64,000 nt of DNA. Origin: Mixta mediterraneensis (lineage in GTDB: Bacteria > Pseudomonadota > Gammaproteobacteria > Enterobacterales > Enterobacteriaceae). The stretch is from positions 210,608 through 274,607 of the forward strand of contig NZ_JACFXY010000006.1 of the NCBI RefSeq assembly GCF_014946725.1, read 5' to 3'. Positions 29,263-39,466 of this stretch are shown piece by piece. Each line of letters opens with the position of its first letter. The stretch's first letter is position 1. The position numbers were made by a program, and so were the translations under genes. The notes beneath the pieces were generated by a model. That model saw only the letters and a program-made list of their open reading frames with translations, did not search any database and was not told where the DNA came from.

Positions 29263-29286
29263 GGAAGGGGAAATGACACCCCTTCC
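29263..29286 (+). terminator. Stem-loop after lpxL
   Basis: GGAAGGGG (29263-29270) and CCCCTTCC (29279-29286) form a perfect 8-bp stem with an 8-nt loop, 14 bp past the lpxL stop. There is no T tract, so termination is only probable. Confidence 0.5.
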
Positions 29287-29812
29287 GTCTCATAAAACCG
29301 GTCCACTATTTTCCCTGGTTTCTTCTTTTCTATTGTTGCTTTATACAGGCCAGTATTAACTGAAGTCTGACGCAGAGAACAAGGGAAAATAGTTTATATT
29401 TACTCATCGATAATGCAGGCAGTTTCAAACCCGGTTAATGATCTCTAAACTATTTTTAACCAGAAACCGCCATCGCCCAGTTTATACGCTTCTTATGCAT
29501 TAGAAATTAATGCATCTCATTTTCTTTAAATGGATCTGATTTTCTTTTTTCCAGGCATATTCCTATTTAATGATGTTTAATTCTTTGCTAACGCTTATCA
29601 GTGTAAAAAAATTAACTTATTTTACAAGGCATTGTCTTAAACAGAAGAACACATATTACTTTTTCATTTATTTTATTGATTTTATATATTCTTATGGAAT
29701 TTGAATAACCCATTATTTACCGGTAGTTTCAACCGTGACAGTTAGCTAATTAACTGCGTGCCTAAAAAAATTAAAAAGGTTACCCACAGCAAATATCTTG
29801 CAGGAATATAAT
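29287..29812. other. AT-rich intergenic stretch downstream of lpxL
   Basis: No gene is visible in these 526 bp, which are far more AT-rich than the surroundings. E. coli carries mdtG between lpxL and msyB; I found no mdtG residue. The composition is typical of horizontally acquired or silenced DNA. The last 100 bp should contain the promoter of the small gene that follows. Confidence 0.5.
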
Positions 29813-30079
29813 ATGAATAAAGGTATCTACTATTACGTGACAATCAGCCCGGTTCAGGAAGGCTATCACTATTTACATCGGAAAGAGTGCGAGCGCATGC
29901 CAGACAAGGAAGAGGTAGTTTTCATTGGCACTCTGTATAATTTGAATCAGGCGTTATCGATCGCCAGAATAAACTTCAAAAAGGTTAAACCTTGTATAAA
30001 ATGCTGCATTCGCTATTCAGCGCCATTAATTCACGAATCCGTGCGCCCGGTATTACATTTTCCACAAAAAATGCAGTGA
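29813..30079 (+). CDS. Small Cys/His protein of unknown function
   Basis: This 88-residue protein has a good ribosome site (AGGA, 7 bp before ATG 29813). It reads MNKGIYYYVTISPVQEGYHYLH, then KECERMP, then FIGTLYNLNQALSIAR and PCIKCC. The pattern of H...C..P, a central LG/IG turn with an A-rich helix, and a closing CxxC resembles a widespread family of 60-90 residue proteins of unknown function that may bind metal. That resemblance is from memory. No signal peptide or membrane helix is seen. AT-rich composition suggests acquisition. Confidence 0.65.
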   Translation: MNKGIYYYVTISPVQEGYHYLHRKECERMPDKEEVVFIGTLYNLNQALSIARINFKKVKPCIKCCIRYSAPLIHESVRPVLHFPQKMQ

Positions 30080-30827
30080 AGCTACACTCGGCGGGAATGA
30101 CTGATTTTCTCGCCGCTTAGCTTATTCGCTTCCCGACACCACTCTGCCTTTTCTGATGTTATTGAACAGTCCACCCGCTAAAGGAATGAACGCATTTCCA
30201 CCCGACTCTACCGGGAATATGCCCGCATAAGTTATCAGGTGATATTCTCTAAAAATCCCGATAAAGATGAAGGGCTAAAAAGAGAATTACTTTAGCTGCG
30301 TGTCATTAAAGCCATAACAGACCGGATGCTGTGACGTCAGAGACGTCAGAGACGTCAGAATTATCTTCCCAGTACTGTTTTTTATAAATCGCCTCAACCC
30401 TGCTTTCAGGAAACATACAACATTGATAATCGTCAGGCCTGAAAAACAAAATGCTAACCCCCACCTGAATAATTTTTTGATATTTAAATCATCTAAAAAA
30501 TAATAAATCATGTCTTCATCAGGGATTCTCTCATTTATTTAAAGCGGGTTAAGATATTCCTTATTTTCTTTGGTGGTTTCTGGCTCTTATTCTCACCAGA
30601 CATCCGTCCGCCAGGCACAGGGCAGGCCCTGTAACGCCCTGGAATAGCGTGCAATATTCACAGACATCGCTTTCACAGCCGCTTTAACGGTCTCTTTGAT
30701 AGCATCCAGATCTTTAGCGATACCGTAAGTCGCTGATTCATCTGTACAAAAATGAATTAAATTTTTTCATTGCCTTCGGTTTACCATTCTTATTATTCGA
30801 CTATCCTTGCTAATTAAACATGACTAA
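30080..30827. other. Gene-free accessory stretch with possible coding relics
   Basis: No intact gene is supported. Two scraps look protein-like but lack starts. On the plus strand 30182-30295 reads RISTRLYREYARISYQVIFS and more before TAG. On the minus strand 30766-30593 reads DESATYGIAKDLDAIKETVK, then AVKAMSVNIARYSRALQG, to TGA. Both are bounded by stops upstream and could be ends of deleted genes. I recognise neither. A TTTACC-N16-TATCCT pair at 30780-30807 is a plausible promoter that once drove msyB. Confidence 0.45.
30333..30359. repeat. Three tandem copies of a 9-bp unit
   Basis: GACGTCAGA is repeated three times without interruption (30333-30341, 30342-30350, 30351-30359). Each unit contains the palindrome GACGTC. 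It lies in non-coding accessory DNA. Confidence 0.9.
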
Positions 30828-31696
30828 GAACCTATCCCAAAAGGAATTGTCAGATCGTAAATAATGGCAATTTTTGAGGGCGAAGTATGGCGGGCAACAA
30901 GTGGCAGATCAGCGATGAACTCTGGGAGAAAATGGCTCCACTTCTCCCGGAACATAAAACCCACCATCCGCTGGGCACGCATCGTAGACGTGTTGATAAT
31001 CGTGCCGCAATGAACGCCATTTTCTTTGTGCTCAGAACCGGTTGCCAATGGAATGCCCTGAATGCCACGGATATTTGCTCATCCAGCTCAGCCCACCGCC
31101 GCTTTCAGGAATGGCGGGATGCTGGAGTATTTGAACGCTTCTGGCAAAACGGGCTGCTTGCCTGCGAGAAGCGGGATGCCATTGACTGGTCATGGTTGTC
31201 GATGGATGGCTGCATGACAAAATCGCCCCTTGCAGGCTCAAAAAAACAGGTCGCAACCCGACTGACAGGGGGAAGCAGGGAGTAAAGCGGAGCCTGATGA
31301 CCGACGGGAACGGGCTTCCGCTCTCGCTGGCTGTCGCAGGGGCAAATACCCACGACATAAAACTGGTTGAAGATACGCTGGACGCGCTACAGACCGGCAG
31401 GCCGGGTCGCAGGCTGCATCTGTGTATGGACAAAGGCTATGAGGCTGAATGGGTGGAAATTTGTTTGAAAGCTCGTCGTTATGAACCTCATATCCAGTCG
31501 GGGAAAGAGGAGTCTGAGGCAATTAAAAACAGCGAGTTCAGGGCTCATCGTTGGGTTGTGGAAAGAACGCATAGCTGGATGAATCGCTTTCGCCGCATAC
31601 TGACGCGATGGGAGAAGAAAGTCGAAAACTACGAGGCGATGCTGCATTTTGCTTGCAGCATCATTGTCTGGAATAAAATCCTTTTGGGATAGGTTC
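30828..31696 (+). mobile_element. IS5-family insertion sequence, IS427-like group
   Basis: This complete 869-bp element is bounded by inverted repeats GAACCTATCCCAAAAGGA (from 30828) and its complement (ending 31696). TAA is present on both sides (30825-30827 and 31697-31699) and is probably the target duplication; a TNA target suits the IS427 group. It carries one transposase spread over two frames. The insertion lies 18 bp before the msyB start codon, between a plausible msyB promoter and its ribosome site. Confidence 0.92.
30887..31692 (+). CDS. IS5-family DDE transposase, made by -1 frameshift
   Basis: Two overlapping frames, 30887-31285 and an open frame covering 31192-31692, together encode one transposase of about 268 residues. 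The join is an A7 run at 31240-31246 (zero-frame TCA AAA AAA C), a classical slippery site. A -1 slip gives ...SKKTGRNPTDRG. The N-terminal part (ISDELWEKMAPLLPEH, RTGCQW) is the usual DUF4096 region. The catalytic aspartates are probably in WLSMDG and MDKGYE, and the glutamate is in VVERTHSWMNRFRRIL. It appears intact, so the element may still move. Confidence 0.9.
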
Positions 31697-31714
31697 TAAG
31701 CAAGGAGAAAAGGT

Positions 31715-32116
31715 ATGTCATTATATTCAACGCTGGAAGAAGCCATTGAGGCAGCACGTGAAGAATATCTCGCCAGTCACCCTGAAGTTGACGAAGCGGA
31801 TGCCTCGGTAAGCCAGTTTGGCCTGCAGAAATACGTCATGCAGGACGGCGATATTATGTGGCAGGCTGAATTCTTTGAAGAAGAAGGTGAAGCTGGCGAG
31901 TGCCTGCCATTTCGCAGCGGTGAAGCGGCGCAAGCCATCTTTGAGGGTGACTTCGACGAAATCGAATTACGTCAGGAATGGTTGGCAGAAAATACGCTAC
32001 ATGAGTGGGACGAAGGTGAATTTCAACTGGAACCGCCGCTGGACGCCGAAGAAGGCGAAGCAGCGGCAGAAGAGTGGGAAGACGATAATAGCGATTCGGA
32101 TCGCAGCTACTTATAA
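31715..32116 (+). CDS. msyB: MysB (MsyB) family acidic protein
   Basis: MsyB is a small, very acidic cytosolic protein that in E. coli suppresses secretion defects when overproduced. The 133-residue product matches it closely: TLEEAIEAAREE, QKYVMQDGDIMWQAEFF, GECLPFRSGEAAQAIF and ENTLHEWDEGEFQLEPPLD. The ATG follows AAGGAG at 31702-31707. The upstream IS ends 18 bp before the ATG, so its native promoter is displaced. It overlaps the convergent yceK by 10 bp. Confidence 0.95.
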   Translation: MSLYSTLEEAIEAAREEYLASHPEVDEADASVSQFGLQKYVMQDGDIMWQAEFFEEEGEAGECLPFRSGEAAQAIFEGDFDEIELRQEWLAENTLHEWDEGEFQLEPPLDAEEGEAAAEEWEDDNSDSDRSYL

Positions 32117-32346
32117 GGCCCGTGACTGGCATCGACAGGCAACAATAATGTATCCAGTACCAGCGACAGCGGCAGGTCGATAATGGTCAATACACGCCAG
32201 GCGCTGTCGCGCATATCCCACTGTACGCCGGGATAATATTGGTTACCGTGTCCCTGACCGGGCACGGTACGACTAATAATGCTGCCGCAACCGCTTAGCA
32301 ATACGATCGATACGGTTAACGCACTTAAATTTAAGAAATGATTCAC
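32107..32346 (-). CDS. yceK: YceK family lipoprotein
   Basis: This 79-residue lipoprotein has signal peptide and lipobox LLSGC (Cys20). The mature sequence SIISRTVPGQGHGNQYYPGVQWD is almost identical to E. coli YceK and belongs to the YceK/YidQ family (DUF1375) of unknown function. It overlaps the end of msyB on the opposite strand by 10 bp. The order msyB-yceK-opgH is as in E. coli. Confidence 0.94.
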   Translation of the reverse strand: MNHFLNLSALTVSIVLLSGCGSIISRTVPGQGHGNQYYPGVQWDMRDSAWRVLTIIDLPLSLVLDTLLLPVDASHGPYK

Positions 32347-32464
32347 AACCTTTACTCACAATGGACTGACGTTATTTTAGCCAGCCGCGAACAGAAGTTA
32401 CACCCGGTTTTTCACTGTATAATGTAAAGTTCACGTTAACTTGTCGTCTTTTCAAATTTCAGAC

Positions 32465-32490
32465 AAAAAAAAGCGGCATCTCTGCCGCTT
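32465..32490 (-). terminator. opgGH operon terminator
   Basis: On the minus strand AAGCGGCA (32490-32483) pairs with TGCCGCTT (32478-32471) around a 4-nt loop. The second arm runs into a T8 tract (32472-32465). It lies 8 bp past the opgH stop. Confidence 0.88.
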
Positions 32491-32497
32491 GTTTTAT

Positions 32498-35050
32498 TTA
32501 ACCGTTTTGTAGCAACGCCTGCGGATTCAGTTTCAGCTTTTGATAGCTTTCAACCCACTGATGATACTTCTCACTGTTTTCCCACAAACGCGTATGGACG
32601 CGTGCCAGCACAACGGGATCGCTAATCAGCTGCAAGCGCTGCTCACGATTCAGTTTTTCTGGCGCATCGCTTAACGCATGCTCAACGCGGCGATCGCGGG
32701 CATGTTCCAGCAGCTGGCTTTGCTTATGACGGGACGTTGCCAGCGCTGTTGCCAGCGCGTTAAATGCCGGATGGAACAGCGCATGCATAAAGCCATTTTC
32801 CAGCACGCGTTCACGGTTGAGTTTCAGATACAAATCAGTATCCAGCAGCTCTTTCGGCGGTTCGTATTCTTCTGGAATCAGGAATAATTTGGCATTTTTA
32901 CTCTTAATACCCAGCGTTGCACGACTCGACATCACCGAGACAAACGGCGACAGAATCAGTGAGAACACGATCGGTGACAGCCACCACAGGAAGTTGAGAT
33001 CCAGCCAGCCCATGCCTGCTGCCCAGACAATCCCCAACGCCATCTGTGAACCGTGACGTTTGAAGGCTTCGCTCCACGGCGTAGCATCGTCATCACGCTG
33101 CGGTGAATTCCATACTACCTCCCAGCCGAGAAAAGCGCTGACCACAAACACGGTGTGGAACAGCATACGGACGGGTGCCAGCAGCACCGAGAACAGCATT
33201 TCCAGCAACAGTGACAGGAACAGGCGGAATGCGCCACCGTAAGGTTTTGCGCCTTTGCACCAAATCAATACCACGCTCAGTAACTTCGGCAGGAATAACA
33301 GCACCAGCGTAGTCGAGAACAGCGCAATCGCCAGTTCAGGACGCCATTGCGGCCACACCGGGAAGAGTTGCCGTGGTTGCAGGAAGTAGGTTGGCTCCAT
33401 CAGCGTATGCACCACCTGCAAGGCGGTAGACAGCGCCAGGAACAAGAACCACAGCGGTGCAGACAGATAAGACATCACCCCGGTCAGGAAGACCGCACGG
33501 TGAACCGGATGCATCCCTTTCACCAGAAACAGACGGAAATTCATCAGGTTTCCGTGGCACCAACGGCGGTCACGCTTCAGTTCATCTAACAGGTTTGGCG
33601 GCAATTCTTCATAAGAACCCGGCAGGTCGTAAGCAATCCACACCCCCCATCCGGCACGGCGCATCAGCGCTGCTTCAACGAAGTCATGCGACAAAATCGA
33701 CCCGGCAAACGAACCTTCTCCCGGTAACGGGGCTAACGCGCAATGTTCGATAAATGGCTTCACGCGAATGATGGCGTTGTGGCCCCAGTAGTGCGATTCG
33801 CCCAACTGCCAGAAGTGCAAACCGGCGGTAAACAGCGGACCGTAGACCCGGGTAGCAAACTGTTGGCAGCGCGCATAGAGCGTGTCCATACCTGATGCTT
33901 TTGGCGACGACTGGATAATACCGGCGTTAGGGTTCGCATCCATCATACGTACCAGACCGGTAAGACATTCGCCGCTCATAACGCTGTCGGCGTCCAGCAC
34001 CACCATATAGCTGTAGTTGCTGCCCCAGCGGCGACAAAAGTCGTCAATATTACCGCTTTTACGTTTCACGCGACGGCGACGGCGGCGATAGAAAATTTTT
34101 CCGGCGCCCCCAACATCACGTACCAGCTCCATCCAGGCTTTCTGCTCAGCAATGGCAATATCGGCATCGTAGCTGTCACTCAGAATGTAAACATCAAAGT
34201 GCTCGGCGTTGCCGGTGCGAACGACCGATTCCCAGGTCGCCCGCAAACCGGCGAATACGCGCTCAACATCCTCGTTACAGATAGGCATGATCAGCGCAGT
34301 ACGATGTTCAGGGTTGAGCGGCTCATCGCCTACCGTTGAGTAGGAAATACTGTATTTGTCGCGCCCAATCAGCAGCTGCAAGAAGCCCATTAAGGCAGTC
34401 CAGAAACCGGCAGAAACCCAACAGAACAAGATGGCGAACAGGAAGAGAATGCCCGTTTGCAGCACGTAAGGCAGAATCTGCATTACCGATTGCTGCCAGT
34501 TCTGGTTGATCATTTCCATCGGATCAAGCAGCGTCCAGCCCTGATACGGCAGAATGGTTTTCATGTACCAGGTGGCGACAACAGTCTGGAAGATAGTCAG
34601 AATCAGCAAGGTGTAGCGACGCATCGAACCGACATGACGCCACTTCTCTTCCGCGCGTTGCTCATCGGCATTCGCATAGCGCGGCACGGATTTTTGTCCA
34701 CGCAACGAAGACCAGGCACGAACCAGCGGGTTTGTACGCCAGGCTTCGGGAAACATCAGCGAGCGCGTTACTTTCGGCATTGCCTTCAGTGTGGTGCGAT
34801 CGAGATAATCTTTGCCAAGCTGCTGACCATCGGCGAGTGACTCTGGCCAGGCCATTTGCACGCGCGACGAAACGGATTTCAGCGGCGCATCATCGGGACG
34901 ATCGCTGGCAGCCACATCCTGGCCCAGTGATTCGTGTATGAAGTGAAACGCGCCGGCATTTTGCAGCGACGCGCTTAAACGGGCTTTTCCTGCCGCATCC
35001 AGCGGCAGGGATTCCACATAATTTTGAGATGTAAAAGTCAATTTATTCAT
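32498..35050 (-). CDS. opgH: Glucans biosynthesis glucosyltransferase OpgH
   Basis: OpgH (MdoH) is the inner-membrane glucosyltransferase that makes beta-1,2-glucan backbones of osmoregulated periplasmic glucans. In E. coli it also links UDP-glucose level to cell size through FtsZ. The 850-residue protein has N-terminal membrane helices and then a family 2 glycosyltransferase domain ([45 protein letters not shown]). Further helices follow, then a cytosolic tail. The length fits E. coli (847). It overlaps opgG by 8 bp, so the two are coupled. Confidence 0.96.
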   Translation of the reverse strand: MNKLTFTSQNYVESLPLDAAGKARLSASLQNAGAFHFIHESLGQDVAASDRPDDAPLKSVSSRVQMAWPESLADGQQLGKDYLDRTTLKAMPKVTRSLMFPEAWRTNPLVRAWSSLRGQKSVPRYANADEQRAEEKWRHVGSMRRYTLLILTIFQTVVATWYMKTILPYQGWTLLDPMEMINQNWQQSVMQILPYVLQTGILFLFAILFCWVSAGFWTALMGFLQLLIGRDKYSISYSTVGDEPLNPEHRTALIMPICNEDVERVFAGLRATWESVVRTGNAEHFDVYILSDSYDADIAIAEQKAWMELVRDVGGAGKIFYRRRRRRVKRKSGNIDDFCRRWGSNYSYMVVLDADSVMSGECLTGLVRMMDANPNAGIIQSSPKASGMDTLYARCQQFATRVYGPLFTAGLHFWQLGESHYWGHNAIIRVKPFIEHCALAPLPGEGSFAGSILSHDFVEAALMRRAGWGVWIAYDLPGSYEELPPNLLDELKRDRRWCHGNLMNFRLFLVKGMHPVHRAVFLTGVMSYLSAPLWFLFLALSTALQVVHTLMEPTYFLQPRQLFPVWPQWRPELAIALFSTTLVLLFLPKLLSVVLIWCKGAKPYGGAFRLFLSLLLEMLFSVLLAPVRMLFHTVFVVSAFLGWEVVWNSPQRDDDATPWSEAFKRHGSQMALGIVWAAGMGWLDLNFLWWLSPIVFSLILSPFVSVMSSRATLGIKSKNAKLFLIPEEYEPPKELLDTDLYLKLNRERVLENGFMHALFHPAFNALATALATSRHKQSQLLEHARDRRVEHALSDAPEKLNREQRLQLISDPVVLARVHTRLWENSEKYHQWVESYQKLKLNPQALLQNG

Positions 35051-36575
35051 TGGCAGGTAGCTGATAGCTCCAGGTTTCCGTCAATGTTTTGTCGCCGCTA
35101 ACCAGCGCCGCACGCATTTCGGTTGGCTGCTTGTTATCTTTCACACGCAGACGCAACACCAGACGCCAGCCTTTCGTGACCGGGTTGTAGCGCACGCTCT
35201 GTTCAACGACATCCGCGTTTTTTCCCACACTGACCTGCGGCGCAACCTGGCTGTTTTCCGGCATCTGACTCATCGTTTTACCCACGAAATCGATCGTAAA
35301 AGCGATACTGCCATCCGGTTGACGCACCAGGTTAGACTGCTTCACATCGCCCGCTGAACGCAGGGTATCTTTTACCCATGCCGTGTCGTTGGAATGCAGC
35401 TGACTTTCGTCACGCGTGAAGTGCAACCGGTATTTAAAGTTCATCTCTTTGCCCGGATCCGGCAGATGTTCTGGGGTCCAGAAGGCCACGATATTGTCGT
35501 TGGTTTCATCCGCAGTAGGGATTTCAACCAGTTCCACCCGGCCTTTACCCCAGTCGCCTAACGGCTCAACCCAGCCGCTTGGACGCAGATCGTAACGATC
35601 GTCAAGATCCTGATAAGCGCTGAAGTCACGGCTACGTTGCAGCAGACCGAAACCTTTCGGGCTTTCAATAGTGTAAGTACTCACCGCCAGATGACGCGGA
35701 TTATTCAGCGGTCGCCAAATCCATTCGCCGTTGCCGTTATGGATGGACAGGCCATCCGAGTCGTGCAGCGAAGGGCGGAAATTATTGACGGGCGAGGGCT
35801 GATTCGTCCCAAACAGGAACATACTGGTCAGCGGCGCGATGCCGAGTTTGCCTACTTTATCGCGCAGATAAACCTTCGACTGCACGTCAACGGTGGACTC
35901 TTTGCCCGGATGGATCACAAAGCGATAAGCACCCGCTGCACGAGGCGAATCCAGCAAGGCATAAATCACTAACTGCTTATCCTGCGGCTTTGGACGTTCA
36001 ATCCAGAACGACTTAAAGCGTGGAAACTCTTCGCCGGAAGGCAGCGCGGTATCGATCGCCAGACCGCGCGCCGACAAACCATAAACCTGACCCGCACCAA
36101 TAACGCGGAAATAGCTGGCGCCGAGAAAACTGCTGATCTCGTCATCTTTCCCTGGGGTATTCAAAGGATAGAGAACTTTAAAACCGGCAAAACCCAGGTT
36201 TTTAACCGAGTCGGCATCATGTTTCACATTACCGAAATTAAAATAATCGGGCCTGTATTTGATTTCGCGCACCGAGCTGGCGGTGACTTCATTAATTTGC
36301 ACCGGCGTATCGAAATACATACCCTGGTGATAAAATTCCAGCTTGAACGGCGTACGCAATTTACCCCAATACGCTTTGTCGTGGTTAAACTGGATCTGCT
36401 GATAATCAGCAAATTTCATTTCACGAAATTGAGAGGGTAAATTGCTTTTAGGCGCTTCGAAGCTTTTCCCTGCTAACGCTTTGGCTTGTTTGGCCACATC
36501 ATCGATGCTAAACGCCCAGCTGTTATTGGCGTATAACGCCAGCAGAACTGCAGCACCTATCCAGCGTACTTTCAT
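35043..36575 (-). CDS. opgG: Glucans biosynthesis protein OpgG
   Basis: OpgG (MdoG) is the periplasmic partner of OpgH, needed for glucan backbone synthesis and branching. The 510-residue precursor begins [20 protein letters not shown], a signal peptide cleaved before [11 protein letters not shown]. Conserved blocks include [40 protein letters not shown] and [11 protein letters not shown]. The start at 36575 matches E. coli. An in-frame GTG at 36608 would add 11 residues, but a G-rich ribosome site lies too close to it. Confidence 0.95.
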   Translation of the reverse strand: MKVRWIGAAVLLALYANNSWAFSIDDVAKQAKALAGKSFEAPKSNLPSQFREMKFADYQQIQFNHDKAYWGKLRTPFKLEFYHQGMYFDTPVQINEVTASSVREIKYRPDYFNFGNVKHDADSVKNLGFAGFKVLYPLNTPGKDDEISSFLGASYFRVIGAGQVYGLSARGLAIDTALPSGEEFPRFKSFWIERPKPQDKQLVIYALLDSPRAAGAYRFVIHPGKESTVDVQSKVYLRDKVGKLGIAPLTSMFLFGTNQPSPVNNFRPSLHDSDGLSIHNGNGEWIWRPLNNPRHLAVSTYTIESPKGFGLLQRSRDFSAYQDLDDRYDLRPSGWVEPLGDWGKGRVELVEIPTADETNDNIVAFWTPEHLPDPGKEMNFKYRLHFTRDESQLHSNDTAWVKDTLRSAGDVKQSNLVRQPDGSIAFTIDFVGKTMSQMPENSQVAPQVSVGKNADVVEQSVRYNPVTKGWRLVLRLRVKDNKQPTEMRAALVSGDKTLTETWSYQLPANE

Positions 36576-36847
36576 CAGTCCTGCTTTATTTTTCTCTTTA
36601 GTCAGCACATCTCCCCCTTTCGTGTGCTTAAATCAAACCCGTTTATCTTAAAGGATTATTCGGTTTTCCGACAGCTTATGCGAAAGAATGTTCCCTGCGT
36701 TCATCAGCCCGACAGATGCTTTTAGGACAATTAAACGATACAGATTTGACTGATAGTATACCTTGTTTAACGCAGGTAGAATTTCACTCCGGCATACTCC
36801 GGTTTCAGGGCGAAACCGGCCGCAACGTACTAACGAACTGGAACTTT

Positions 36848-37972
36848 ATGAGTACAGTAAAACCTGAACGTGAATATTTTCTCGACTCTATTCGGGCATA
36901 TTTGATGTTATTGGGGGTGCCATTTCACGTTTCCCTGATTTACTCCACACAAAAATGGGCAGTAAATAGTACCGAAGCTTCATTATGGCTGACGCTGTTG
37001 AATGATTTTATTCACGCCTTCCGGATGCAGGTATTTTTTGTTATCTCTGGCTATTTCTCCTACATGCTCTATTTGCGCTATCAGCCGCAGCGTTTTTTGA
37101 AAGTGCGGCTGGAGCGTGTCGGTATCCCGTTGCTGACAGCCATTCCACTGATCACCCTACCGCAATTTTTCATGCTAAAAGCGTGGGCGCCCAAACTCGC
37201 CAACTGGGAGCATTTTTCTCCCTATGAGAAATTTAATAACCTGATGTGGGAACTGATCTCTCACCTTTGGTTTTTGTTGGTATTAGTGGTGCTGACCACG
37301 CTGGGTATGCTCACTTTTCGCTGGCTACGCGATCAAAAACGCCTTATTGATTATCAACGTGTCGGCTGGGGTACGCTGACGCTGGCGGTCATGGCCTGGG
37401 CCTTGCTGTGGTGTGTGTTCCGCCGCGTAATCTTTATGTTCCAGCCTGGCTGGTTAATGGATGGTTTGTTCAGCATTGTGGTCATGCAAACGCTGTTTTA
37501 TCTGCCCTTCTTCATGCTGGGCGCGCTGACATGGAAGCATCAGACGCTAAAGCAATTATTTGTGCGTTTTAATCCGGTGATGTGCTTTGGCGCGATTGCG
37601 GTGTTTGTTCTTTACTGCGTCAATCAACGGATGAGCAGTGGTGAAGGGTGGTTATATGAGCTGGATGCGCTGATCTCTACCCTGATGGGGTTGTGCATGC
37701 TCAACGTCTGCTTCTGCTTCGGCCACAAGCTGCTGAACTCGCATTCGCCGCGTATTATGTATCTGGTTAATGCCTCGCTGTTTATCTATCTGGTTCACCA
37801 TCCATTAACACTCCTGTATGGGATTTACGTTACCCCGCATATTCACAATGACACGCTGGGCTTTTTCATTGGTCTGCTGATGGTGTTTGGTCTGGCTTTT
37901 CTGCTGTATGAGATCCACCAGCGCATTCCACTGCTGCGCTTTCTGTTTTCCGGCAAACCGCAAAACAAGTAA
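36848..37972 (+). CDS. opgC: Glucans biosynthesis protein OpgC
   Basis: OpgC (MdoC) adds succinyl groups to periplasmic glucans. The 374-residue protein is an acyltransferase-3 type membrane protein with about ten helices and the family start REYFLDSIRAYLMLLGVPFH. SFxMQVFFVISGYFSYML-like and NASLFIYLVHHPLTLLYG segments match E. coli MdoC (385 residues). The start at 36848 was chosen by homology; the frame is open to 36716. It diverges from opgGH, as in E. coli. Confidence 0.94.
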   Translation: MSTVKPEREYFLDSIRAYLMLLGVPFHVSLIYSTQKWAVNSTEASLWLTLLNDFIHAFRMQVFFVISGYFSYMLYLRYQPQRFLKVRLERVGIPLLTAIPLITLPQFFMLKAWAPKLANWEHFSPYEKFNNLMWELISHLWFLLVLVVLTTLGMLTFRWLRDQKRLIDYQRVGWGTLTLAVMAWALLWCVFRRVIFMFQPGWLMDGLFSIVVMQTLFYLPFFMLGALTWKHQTLKQLFVRFNPVMCFGAIAVFVLYCVNQRMSSGEGWLYELDALISTLMGLCMLNVCFCFGHKLLNSHSPRIMYLVNASLFIYLVHHPLTLLYGIYVTPHIHNDTLGFFIGLLMVFGLAFLLYEIHQRIPLLRFLFSGKPQNK

Positions 37973-37979
37973 CAAAAAA

Positions 37980-38003
37980 GCGATCCCGCAGTGGATCGCT
38001 TTT
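37980..38003. terminator. Bidirectional terminator between opgC and clsC
   Basis: GCGATCC (37980-37986) pairs with GGATCGC (37993-37999) around a 6-nt loop. A T5 run follows on the plus strand and an A6 run precedes it, so it can serve both convergent genes. Confidence 0.88.
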
Positions 38004-38005
38004 TC

Positions 38006-39466
38006 TTATAACAGGCACTCAATGGGCAAGCGCCACACCAGTCGCACCTGCAATCGTTGCCACCACGAACAGCCCGGTTCATGTTTATGCACCACTTCCT
38101 GCGGCTCGCCAGGATATTCCAGCCAGTTTACCCTGCCCCATTTGTCCAGCCGTAATGTCCAGGCACGATCGCGCATGGATTGGCTAAAACGCTGATGCGT
38201 TTGCTTCGCCAGCGCTTCGCTTTCAATCACCAGACCCATTTCAGTATTAAGCTCCGCTGAGCGCGGATCAAAATTAAACGAGCCAATGAACAACATTCGT
38301 TGATCAACCGAAAACGTCTTGGCGTGCAAACTTGAGCCGGAGTTACCCGTCAAACCCCGATCATGCGGCGCATCCTGCAAAGCCGCCTGCGGCTTTAGCT
38401 CATACAACGCAATGCCGTGACGCAGCAGTTTTTTCCGCCATTTGGCGTAACCGGCATGCACAATTGATACGTCATTCGCTGCCAGTGAATTGGTCAGGAT
38501 GGCAATTTTCACCCCTTTACGTTTCAGCGTCAGCAGCTGTGCGACGCCCGCACGGGTTGGCACAAAATAGGCCGAAATGATGTCGAACTGGCGTTGTGGC
38601 GTGCCAATCACCTCCAGCATGCGCTGCGGCAGCAGGCTTTTGCGCCTGGCTTTACCCAACCCTTTCCGTGGATCGTCACTCAGCAAGCGCGTTTTCGCCC
38701 AGGTTAATTCCAGTTTGCCTCGTTCAAGTTGACTGACAAAATCCGAGGTATCCAGCCGCTGAAGATAAATCTGCACCGCTTCGCTGTGACGCCACGCGTC
38801 CGGCAAGCGCACCGCGCTTTTGTCATCGTCCGTTTCCTCCAGCACCTTTTTCAGCGGCGAGACTGGCTTGCTGTTCCAATAGTCTGCAAAATCTTTCGCG
38901 ACCTCCTCAACGACCGGCCCGACGGCCATCACATCCAAATCTGCAAACAGAGGTTCGTTGCCAGTACCGAAATATTCATCGCCCACATTACGTCCGCCAA
39001 CCAGCGTCGTGATGCCATCAACTGTGAAGCTTTTATTATGCATGCGGCGGTTAAGGCGGGCGAAATCAGTCAGATAACCCAGCGCACGCAAGGTGCGAAA
39101 AGAGAACGGATTAAAAAGCCGCACGGTGATGTTGGGATGACGATCGAGCTGCGCCGGGGTCTCATCCAGGCCCGGCGTATTGTTGTCATCCAGCAGCAAA
39201 CGTACCTGCACGCCGCGTTCGGCGGCATCCAGCAATGCGCTAAACAGTAACCGGCCCGACATATCGTTTTGCCAGATGTAATACTGAATATCGAGTGAGC
39301 GTTCAGCCTTTTCAATCAACGTATAGAGGGCAGCGAAGGCCTCCAGCCCGTCACTGAGCGGATAAATGCCGCTGAATTCGGCATATTGCGCGTTCCGTGT
39401 CACAAGCCGCTGTTCCAGCCAGGTAAGGTGTGAACGGGACGGATGTAAGTCAAAAGCTTCGGTCAT
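38006..39466 (-). CDS. clsC: Cardiolipin synthase C
   Basis: ClsC (YmdC) makes cardiolipin from phosphatidylglycerol and phosphatidylethanolamine in E. coli. The 486-residue phospholipase D-family protein has both HKD motifs: HNKSFTVDGITTLVGGRN near residue 150 and HAKTFSVDQRMLFIGSFNFD near residue 390. The length fits E. coli (473). In E. coli full activity needs the upstream neighbour ymdB, which is not present here; an unrelated glycosidase-like gene diverges instead. Confidence 0.92.
   Translation of the reverse strand: MTEAFDLHPSRSHLTWLEQRLVTRNAQYAEFSGIYPLSDGLEAFAALYTLIEKAERSLDIQYYIWQNDMSGRLLFSALLDAAERGVQVRLLLDDNNTPGLDETPAQLDRHPNITVRLFNPFSFRTLRALGYLTDFARLNRRMHNKSFTVDGITTLVGGRNVGDEYFGTGNEPLFADLDVMAVGPVVEEVAKDFADYWNSKPVSPLKKVLEETDDDKSAVRLPDAWRHSEAVQIYLQRLDTSDFVSQLERGKLELTWAKTRLLSDDPRKGLGKARRKSLLPQRMLEVIGTPQRQFDIISAYFVPTRAGVAQLLTLKRKGVKIAILTNSLAANDVSIVHAGYAKWRKKLLRHGIALYELKPQAALQDAPHDRGLTGNSGSSLHAKTFSVDQRMLFIGSFNFDPRSAELNTEMGLVIESEALAKQTHQRFSQSMRDRAWTLRLDKWGRVNWLEYPGEPQEVVHKHEPGCSWWQRLQVRLVWRLPIECLL

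Noticed and set aside
30287..30511. 74-codon minus-strand frame in the accessory region
   Set aside because: It begins in AT-rich DNA, contains the GACGTCAGA repeat translated as LTSLTSLTS, and has no ribosome site.
31658..31697. Outward promoter from the IS right end driving msyB
   Set aside because: TTGTCT is followed by no acceptable -10 at 16-18 bp; a hybrid promoter cannot be supported from sequence alone.
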